A stretch of DNA of 5,663 nt from Acidobacteriaceae bacterium (lineage in GTDB: Bacteria; Acidobacteriota; Terriglobia; Terriglobales; Acidobacteriaceae). Shown in pieces: positions 1 to 4,332 of the stretch. Numbering within the stretch: position 1 is the stretch's first letter; each line of letters begins with the position of its first letter. The notes beneath the pieces are model-generated. The model saw only the letters and a program-made list of their open reading frames with translations. It was not told the DNA's origin and did not search any database. Where the stretch lies: the NCBI GenBank assembly GCA_025929125.1, contig JAICMT010000126.1:1-5663 (forward strand). Reading direction: 5' to 3'. The translations under genes were made by a program, and so were the position numbers.

Positions 1-717
1 CAGGTTCCGGAACTTGAAGCGGTGGTTGTGCCGATTGGGGGCGGGGGACTAATCAGCGGAGTGGCTTGCGCCATTAAAGAGTCTCGGCCCGAGGTGCGGA
101 TTGTGGGCGTGCAGACGGAGCGGCTGCCCTCGATGGCTATGGCAGTCGAAGCGCACCAGCCGGTCACAGTTGCGCCGGCCATTACGATCGCCGATGGTAT
201 TGCAGTGCGTCGGGCCGGCAACCTAACGCTGCCCCTGGTGGAGCAATACGTCGATGAGATTGTTACCGTGGACGAAGATGAGATTGCATCGGCGATCCTG
301 ATGCTTCTGGAGCGCGAGAAGACGCTTGCCGAAGGGGCGGGTGCCGCCGCACTGGCTGCTCTGCTGCACCACCGCACGTCGCTGCAGGGTGCACACACGG
401 CGGTTCTGGTGTGCGGCGGCAATATCGATGTCACGCTGCTCTCACGAATTATCGAACGCGGCATGGTGCAGGATGGCCGTCTGATCCGGTTGCGCATCCA
501 CCTGCTCGACAAGCCGGGCGCGCTGCACGACCTGACCCGCCTGATCGCCGAGCACCGCGCCAACATCGTCGATACGCTGCACAACCGCGCGTACTATGGG
601 GTGAATCTGGGCGATACGGCCATCGATATCACCATGGAAACGCGGGGACGCGATCAGGTAACGGAGCTGCTGAACGCGCTTACTGCGGCAGGCTATCGCC
701 ACAGTCGTGTCCTTTGA
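1..717 (+). CDS. ilvA: Threonine ammonia-lyase (threonine dehydratase), C-terminal part, with ACT domain; 5' end outside window
   Basis: This PLP enzyme deaminates L-threonine to 2-oxobutanoate and ammonia, normally the first committed step towards isoleucine, in the cytoplasm. The frame is open from base 1, so 238 C-terminal residues are visible. The PLP-binding lysine lies upstream of the window. Visible fold-type II marks are the glycine loop PIGGGGL (residues 11-17) that holds the PLP phosphate, TIADGIAV (62-69), EGAGA (111-115) and VCGGNID (137-143). From about residue 160 to the end there is one ACT domain, beginning around LIRLRIHLLDKPGALHDL. A single ACT domain fits the medium form of about 400 residues rather than the roughly 500-residue two-ACT biosynthetic form. 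Allosteric control by an amino acid is therefore likely, but the ligand cannot be told. A catabolic role (tdcB-like) is possible because no ilv or tdc neighbours are visible. The family is clear; the ilvA symbol is less so. Confidence 0.93.
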   Translation, partial: QVPELEAVVVPIGGGGLISGVACAIKESRPEVRIVGVQTERLPSMAMAVEAHQPVTVAPAITIADGIAVRRAGNLTLPLVEQYVDEIVTVDEDEIASAILMLLEREKTLAEGAGAAALAALLHHRTSLQGAHTAVLVCGGNIDVTLLSRIIERGMVQDGRLIRLRIHLLDKPGALHDLTRLIAEHRANIVDTLHNRAYYGVNLGDTAIDITMETRGRDQVTELLNALTAAGYRHSRVL

Positions 718-720
718 GGC

Positions 721-1278
721 TCAGGAGGCCAGACGGCCGAGGAGACCGCTATCCGGCATCGACGACGGAAGGCCTTTGCCGATATTCGAGAGCGCCTCGG
801 CGGCACGTGCGAACTCGAGGGCCCGCCGGTAGTCGGCACGTTCGAAGGCGCCGCGGGCCTGAATCAGTGCCCGCGTAAAGATCTCCTGGAGGATGGCCCG
901 CTGCCCGGGAGTGTCCTCCTTGGCCCACTGCTCCTCGGAACGACGCATCAGCTGTTCGAACTCACCTGCAATCGTCCGTTTCAGCTCCAAGCTGACCAGG
1001 GTTACGGTGGCGCGATTTGGCGCCAGGGAGGCAAAACAGATGTGTTCGCTGGCGTGCAGCAGATCTGCTGCATTGCGAGTGTACCCGTCTATCAACTGTT
1101 GTTGGGCCAATTGGTTGAGTGTACTCACATGGACAAACTCGGCCCCAGCGAGTGCGCCTTCCAAAATCTCAATTCGGCCGAGGTGCTGGTAGGCTCGCTG
1201 AAGGTCGGCAACAGAGGAATGCACCCGTCCCGGCGCCCCTTTCTTGGCAGCCTTTTTAGCAGTTCGTTTCTCCGGCAT
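721..1278 (-). CDS. Uncharacterised helical protein with Lys/Ala-rich N-terminus
   Basis: I do not recognise this family. From the ATG at 1278 it has 185 residues. Residues 1-18 (MPEKRTAKKAAKKGAPGR) are strongly basic and resemble a histone-H1-like or nucleic-acid-binding tail. Residues 22-170 look almost wholly helical, with alanine- and leucine-rich amphipathic stretches at about 22-46, 52-86, 98-120 and 125-166. The last one (AFERADYRRALEFARAAEAL, 144-163) reads like a TPR-type or other alpha-hairpin. I see no signal peptide, membrane segment or catalytic motif. The ATG at 1278 is preceded by GAAGG seven bases upstream. An in-frame ATG at 1386 would add 36 residues but lacks a ribosome site, so I prefer the shorter form. 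Codon use resembles the neighbours, and the frame is open for its full length, which supports a real gene. It is tail-to-tail with the lyase and divergent from the pseudouridine synthase, so it is probably transcribed alone. Confidence 0.72.
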   Translation of the reverse strand: MPEKRTAKKAAKKGAPGRVHSSVADLQRAYQHLGRIEILEGALAGAEFVHVSTLNQLAQQQLIDGYTRNAADLLHASEHICFASLAPNRATVTLVSLELKRTIAGEFEQLMRRSEEQWAKEDTPGQRAILQEIFTRALIQARGAFERADYRRALEFARAAEALSNIGKGLPSSMPDSGLLGRLAS

Positions 1279-1285
1279 GGGATGA

Positions 1286-1290
1286 CCTTC
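1286..1290 (-). promoter_or_regulatory. Ribosome binding site for the 721-1278 gene
   Basis: Read on the minus strand, GAAGG lies seven bases before the ATG at 1278. This site decides the start: the longer alternative beginning at 1386 is preceded by GATCGCGCT, with no purine-rich match to the 16S tail. Confidence 0.5.
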
Positions 1291-1458
1291 GGGACCCAGA
1301 TACTCATAGTTGAGATGAGGGACGGCCAGACGCAGGTTGTTTGGAGTCGCTGCAGATGCCCGGGAGCTCGACTGATAACGCCTCATAGCGCGATCACGGG
1401 GGATAATCGAGAGATACGCCGTTTACGCTCGTCTACACGAGGCGCTTGCGGCAGACGT

Positions 1459-1462
1459 GAGG
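1459..1462 (+). promoter_or_regulatory. Ribosome binding site for the pseudouridine synthase
   Basis: GAGG stands four bases before the ATG at 1467. The spacing is slightly short but acceptable. It favours this start over the in-frame ATG at 1497, which is preceded by GCGGGCAGC, a poorer match. Confidence 0.5.
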
Positions 1463-1466
1463 CACT

Positions 1467-2372
1467 ATGAAGCAGCAACACGGAAACGCGGGCAGCATGC
1501 CCTTGCCGCAAGAAAATGAGCCTCAAGGGGAACGCCTGCAGAAGATTCTTGCGTCGGCCGGAGTGGCCAGCAGGCGCAAGGCTGAAGAGCTCATTTTGGA
1601 GGGCCGAGTACAGGTCAACGGCAAGGTGATTCGCGAACTCGGCACCCGCCATAATCCGGAGCGCGAGCATATCAAGGTAGACGGTAAACTGCTGCGTGGT
1701 CCCGAGCGCAGGCGCTACTACATGCTGAACAAGCCGCGAGGTTATGTGACGACACTGGACGACCCGCAGGGCCGCCCGACGGTTATCGATCTTCTAGCCT
1801 CGCCCAAACGAGGGCCGAGGCCGGAGCACGTTCGCCTGTATCCGGTTGGACGCCTGGATTATCTTTCCGAGGGCCTTCTTCTGATGACAAACGATGGTGA
1901 GCTGGCGAACTCGCTTTCCAAGGCATCTGCTGGGGTCGAGAAGACATATCTGGTGAAGGTCAGCGGTGTACCCGATGAACCCGCATTGGAGCAGATTCGT
2001 CGCGGTATTGCCATTGATCGTGGACGCCTTAATGATGTTCGCGCAGGCCGCCGCGACCGTATTGTTACCGCTCCGGCACGAGTGGAGCTGGCACGCGGAG
2101 GTGAGAACCCCTGGTATCAGGTCACTCTGACCGAGGGTCGGAACCGGCAGCTGCGCAAAATGTTTGAGGAGGTCGGCCACCATGTGGAGAAGATCCGTCG
2201 GATTGGTTACGGAGCGCTGCGCCTGGACGTGCCGCCAGGTGAATTCCGTGAGCTTGCGCCCGGTGAAGTAATGGCCCTGGAGCGCGCGTCTAAAGGACTC
2301 AAAGTAGTGCCCAAGAAAAAACTACCGGAATTCGCTCAGCTCAAGGCTCCGTCGCCTAAGCGACGTCCGTGA
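1467..2372 (+). CDS. rluB: RsuA/RluB-family ribosomal pseudouridine synthase
   Basis: This 301-residue enzyme converts a uridine of ribosomal RNA to pseudouridine. In the RluB subgroup the target is in the 23S peptidyl-transferase region (U2605 in E. coli). Residues about 21-76 form an S4 RNA-binding domain, starting GERLQKILASAGVASRRKAE. The catalytic domain follows from about residue 84 (YYMLNKPRGYVTTL). The catalytic aspartate is D131 in PVGRLDYLSEGLLLMTNDG. Other family marks are GVEKTYLVKV (156-165), the TLTEGRNRQLRKM segment (220-232) and VEKIRRIGYGAL (240-251). After the domain ends at about residue 275 there is a lysine/arginine-rich tail (KKK at 283-285, KRR near the end), which may add RNA affinity. 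RluB, RluE, RluF and RsuA share this architecture; length and motif wording favour RluB, but the target base cannot be read from sequence. The gene stands alone on its strand, with a 322-base gap to msrA. Confidence 0.92.
   Translation: MKQQHGNAGSMPLPQENEPQGERLQKILASAGVASRRKAEELILEGRVQVNGKVIRELGTRHNPEREHIKVDGKLLRGPERRRYYMLNKPRGYVTTLDDPQGRPTVIDLLASPKRGPRPEHVRLYPVGRLDYLSEGLLLMTNDGELANSLSKASAGVEKTYLVKVSGVPDEPALEQIRRGIAIDRGRLNDVRAGRRDRIVTAPARVELARGGENPWYQVTLTEGRNRQLRKMFEEVGHHVEKIRRIGYGALRLDVPPGEFRELAPGEVMALERASKGLKVVPKKKLPEFAQLKAPSPKRRP
2350..2365 (+). terminator. Weak hairpin overlapping the end of the pseudouridine synthase gene
   Basis: CGTCGC-CTAA-GCGACG is a perfect six-base-pair stem with a four-base loop, ending five bases before the stop codon at 2370-2372. 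No proper T-tract follows (only TTTGTT about 15 bases on), so intrinsic termination here is doubtful. It could instead protect the 3' end or be chance in a GC-rich coding end. Confidence 0.25.
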
Positions 2373-2422
2373 ATGGTGCTTTGTTCTCTGAAGCAATCCA
2401 TGTTGCCGCGGAGACGTCGGGT

Positions 2423-2432
2423 GCGAATTCGC
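2423..2432. repeat. Perfect 10-base palindrome GCGAATTCGC, possible operator
   Basis: The palindrome sits two bases before a TTGACG that could be a -35 box for msrA, a position typical of a regulator site. The symmetry is exact for ten bases and breaks immediately outside. No regulator can be named from it, and a single ten-base palindrome can arise by chance. Confidence 0.3.
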
Positions 2433-2434
2433 CA

Positions 2435-2464
2435 TTGACGAACGTAGAGGAAGAAGCCTAGAAA
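2435..2464 (+). promoter_or_regulatory. Candidate sigma-70-like promoter for msrA
   Basis: TTGACG (2435-2440) matches the -35 consensus in five of six bases. TAGAAA (2459-2464), after an 18-base spacer, matches the -10 consensus in four of six. It lies about 230 bases before the msrA GTG, so it would leave a long leader. A second TTGACG at 2549-2554 has no good -10 partner. Confidence 0.3.
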
Positions 2465-2680
2465 TACCCTCGGTTTTTAACATTGGGGTGCAAGACGAAA
2501 ACGGTTCGTATGCATCCAAACAGAAGACATTTGCGTCTCGAATATTTGTTGACGAGGGTGCCGAATCGGATGAAGACATGCCTCGGCGGAGTTGCCTTCG
2601 AAAGACCGCCCGGGATCTATTAGTGAATCAGGATGCACTCGGGTTATTAGCTGAAAGAAACAGACCCGCGGGCCAGAAAA

Positions 2681-2690
2681 GGAGTAAAGG
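2681..2690 (+). promoter_or_regulatory. Ribosome binding site region for msrA
   Basis: GGAG (2681-2684) lies ten bases before the GTG at 2695, and a second purine block AAAGG (2686-2690) lies four bases before it. One of these probably serves the GTG. They support starting MsrA immediately before its conserved domain rather than at the upstream GTG at 2488. Confidence 0.5.
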
Positions 2691-2694
2691 TAAA

Positions 2695-3171
2695 GTGGCG
2701 ATCGAGAAAGCGACGTTTGGTGCTGGATGTTTTTGGGGCGTTGAAGCCCGCTTTGCAGAAATGCCTGGTGTACTTGATACAGCCGTGGGATACGAAGGCG
2801 GAGATCTGGAACACCCTACCTATAAAGAGGTCTGTACGGACCGGACCGGACATGTCGAAGTGGTCGAGGTGACGTTCGATCCATCTCGCCTCAACTATGA
2901 GACTTTGTTGGATGCGTTCTTTGGAATGCATGATCCCACGCAGGTCAATCGGCAGGGACCAGACTGGGGTTCGCAATACCGGAGCGTTGTCTTTGCGCAG
3001 AACGAAGAGCAGATGACTCAGGCCAAGGCGAAGATCGCGGAGCTGAATGCGACCGGAGCCTACCGAAAGCCGATCGCGACGCAGGTGGAATCAGCGAAGA
3101 CCTTCTGGAAAGCCGAGGAATACCACCAGCGTTATCTGGAGAAGCGTGGCATGGTGCACTGCCACATCTAG
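2695..3171 (+). CDS. msrA: Peptide-methionine (S)-S-oxide reductase MsrA
   Basis: MsrA reduces the S epimer of methionine sulfoxide, free or in proteins, back to methionine, using electrons ultimately from thioredoxin. From the GTG start it has 158 residues, typical of the short cytoplasmic form. The catalytic cysteine is C12 in FGAGCFWG, right after the start. Other active-site residues expected from the family are present: E55 in TGHVEVVEVTFDP, and D90 and Y95 in NRQGPDWGSQYRS. The C-terminal part (WKAEEYHQRYLEKRG) is standard. A cysteine at 156, third from the end in VHCHI, is the likely resolving cysteine; C47 (EVCTD) is another conserved-type position. There is no MsrB fusion and no signal peptide. 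The frame is open 69 codons further upstream, but that part looks non-coding. The gene converges on the ergothioneine genes, with a terminator between. Confidence 0.94.
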   Translation: MAIEKATFGAGCFWGVEARFAEMPGVLDTAVGYEGGDLEHPTYKEVCTDRTGHVEVVEVTFDPSRLNYETLLDAFFGMHDPTQVNRQGPDWGSQYRSVVFAQNEEQMTQAKAKIAELNATGAYRKPIATQVESAKTFWKAEEYHQRYLEKRGMVHCHI

Positions 3172-3195
3172 AGCGCACAGGCGAGGATCCGAAGG

Positions 3196-3230
3196 AGGAC
3201 GGGGCGATCGCCTCGTCCTATTTGCCTTTT
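3196..3230 (+). terminator. Rho-independent terminator after msrA
   Basis: A near-perfect palindrome (3196-3219) has arms AGGACGGGGCGA and TCGCCTCGTCCT, pairing throughout with one G-T wobble. It can form about ten pairs closed by a GATC loop, then runs into ATTTGCCTTTT (3220-3230). It begins 24 bases after the msrA stop. In the other direction the stem is followed by CCTTCGG instead of a T-tract, so it should stop msrA transcripts better than egtD transcripts. It fills the 64-base gap between the convergent genes. Confidence 0.75.
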
Positions 3231-3235
3231 GATCG

Positions 3236-4297
3236 TCAGATGACCTTCGCCAGCGTGAGCGCAAACAGCTCCTTCGTATCCAGGAAGGTCCTCGCAACTT
3301 CAAACCCGGCAGAAGAGAGCAGCTCAGCCACACTGGCTTCTGTGAATTTGTAGCTATTCTCAGTATGAATTGTCTCTCCTGCGCGGAACTGGATGTGCAT
3401 TGCCGGACCAGCAGAGTTTGCCGGCAACTTCACGGTCTGCGAAGTGGTGGACTTCAGATGCATCTCAATGCGTGACTCGCCAGGGTTCCAGATTACGACG
3501 TGCTCGAAATTCTCGAGCGCGAAGTTCGCCCCGAGCTCCCGGTTCAGCCGGGTGAGCACATTGCGGTTGAATCGAGCAGTAATGCCCTGGGCATCATCGT
3601 AAGCGGCGCGCAGCCGGTCTACAGGTTTATGTCGTCCCGGGGCTCGGTCGGTGCCGAGCAGCAGGTTATCCCCTGGTAGCAGTTGGGCGCTTAACCGCTT
3701 CAGAACAGAGCGAGCTTCTTCAGGCGCAAAGTTTCCGATGCTGGAACCAATATAGAGTGCCAGCACACGGCAAGGGGCAGTGCGGTCGATGCGATACTCC
3801 TCCGCCGCGTAGTTAGCAACGCGCGGACGTACGACAACTCCTGGAATCTCCACCTGCAGCTTCGTCGCATGTTCGAGCGCGGAGGCGCTTACATCGATGG
3901 GCTGATACACCACATTTCGCTGGACGGCGGCCAGTGTCCGCAGCAGAATCCCGGTCTTGGTGCCGGTTCCCGCACCCAGCTCCGCTATCGTTACTCTTCG
4001 GCGAAGCTGCGCAGGCTGCGCTGAGTCTTGGCAAGTCTGCTCTTCCGCGGCGGGAAGGCCCATCTCCTGGAGGATGGATGGCGAGTGAGCCTCAAACAGC
4101 TCACGCTCAGTGCGGGTCAGGTAATATTCCGGCACGCGCGTAATTTGCTCGAATAGCTCCGAGCCGATTTCGTCATAGAACAACCAGGGGGAGAGCGACT
4201 TGGTTGGTCGCATCAGCCCGGCACGCACCTCGCAGGCTACCGCATAGCTTGAGGTACCGAGTTCCGAAACGTCAAAAACCGCAGTGCTTGAAGTCAC
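3236..4297 (-). CDS. egtD: L-histidine N-alpha-methyltransferase EgtD (ergothioneine biosynthesis)
   Basis: EgtD uses three S-adenosylmethionine molecules to trimethylate the alpha-amino group of histidine, giving hercynine. I start it at the GTG at 4297 (353 residues) because AGGA precedes it by six bases. The ATG at 4444 would overlap the egtB end by over 100 bases and add a stretch unlike the family. In order: an N-terminal family block with LFYDEIGSELFEQI and PEYYLTRTE (about residues 39-63); the SAM-binding ELGAGTGTKT (106-115); YIGSSIGNF (182-190), whose N189 should contact the histidine; AAYDDA (231-236), with the matching tyrosine Y233; SRIEMHL (275-281); and HTENSYKF (311-318), giving the glutamate and serine (E313, S315) expected in the histidine pocket. 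These residue roles are transferred from mycobacterial EgtD. A 15-20-residue Gln/Ala-rich insertion precedes the SAM motif. The gene follows egtB by 35 bases, as one operon. Confidence 0.94.
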   Translation of the reverse strand: MTSSTAVFDVSELGTSSYAVACEVRAGLMRPTKSLSPWLFYDEIGSELFEQITRVPEYYLTRTERELFEAHSPSILQEMGLPAAEEQTCQDSAQPAQLRRRVTIAELGAGTGTKTGILLRTLAAVQRNVVYQPIDVSASALEHATKLQVEIPGVVVRPRVANYAAEEYRIDRTAPCRVLALYIGSSIGNFAPEEARSVLKRLSAQLLPGDNLLLGTDRAPGRHKPVDRLRAAYDDAQGITARFNRNVLTRLNRELGANFALENFEHVVIWNPGESRIEMHLKSTTSQTVKLPANSAGPAMHIQFRAGETIHTENSYKFTEASVAELLSSAGFEVARTFLDTKELFALTLAKVI

Positions 4298-4303
4298 ATT
4301 CTG

Positions 4304-4307
4304 TCCT
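4304..4307 (-). promoter_or_regulatory. Ribosome binding site for egtD
   Basis: On the minus strand the sequence reads CCAGGACAGAATGTG: AGGA, six bases, then the GTG start at 4297. The overlapping ATG one base earlier is out of frame and meets TGA at once (ATGTGA), so it cannot be the start. Confidence 0.55.
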
Positions 4308-4332
4308 GGTGAATCGGGAGTGGCTAGGGCAA

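Larger units (their letters stand above)
1279..1466. other. Divergent intergenic region between the uncharacterised gene and the pseudouridine synthase
   Basis: These 188 bases should carry promoters for two genes transcribed away from each other. I looked for sigma-70-type pairs on both strands and found none that is convincing. A GATAAT at 1402-1407 (+) would do as a -10 box for the rightward gene, but nothing close to TTGACA sits 16-18 bases before it. A short direct repeat TACGC-CGTT-TACGC occurs at about 1415-1428. If the uncharacterised gene starts at 1386 instead of 1278, the gap shrinks to 80 bases. No RNA gene is apparent. Confidence 0.4.
2373..2694 (+). other. Gene-free leader between the pseudouridine synthase and msrA
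   Basis: No gene in this 322-base stretch is convincing. The msrA frame is open back to a GTG at 2488, but the extra 69 codons have no ribosome site, no recognisable domain and no signal peptide. They use codons such as TTA, ATA and AGA that are scarce in the neighbouring genes. Visible structure is the palindrome GCGAATTCGC at 2423-2432, a possible TTGACG/TAGAAA promoter at 2435-2464, a T-run at 2474-2478 and an eight-base palindrome CCCGCGGG at 2665-2672. If the promoter is right, the msrA mRNA has an untranslated leader of more than 200 bases. I see no known riboswitch. Confidence 0.45.

Noticed and set aside
411..878. Open + frame crossing the end of the threonine ammonia-lyase
   Set aside because: It is a shifted-frame shadow of the lyase and the antisense of the next gene, with an Arg/Pro/Ala-rich translation typical of out-of-frame GC-rich DNA.
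1042..1470. Open + frame antisense to the uncharacterised gene, running into the pseudouridine synthase start
   Set aside because: No recognisable protein features. The opposite frame has the better codon use, a helical protein pattern and a ribosome site.
2447..2478. Possible terminator GAGG...CCTC followed by TTTTT downstream of the pseudouridine synthase
   Set aside because: The stem is only four pairs with a loop of about 17 bases, too weak to call although the T-run is good.
2488..2694. N-terminal extension of MsrA from a GTG at 2488
   Set aside because: No ribosome site before this GTG, no signal peptide or domain in the 69 residues, codon choice unlike the neighbours, and a better GTG with purine blocks just before the conserved domain.
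3203..3212. GGCGATCGCC contains the cyanobacterial HIP1 octamer GCGATCGC
   Set aside because: It occurs once, at the apex of a terminator stem. HIP1 genomes carry it far more often, and nothing else here suggests a cyanobacterium.
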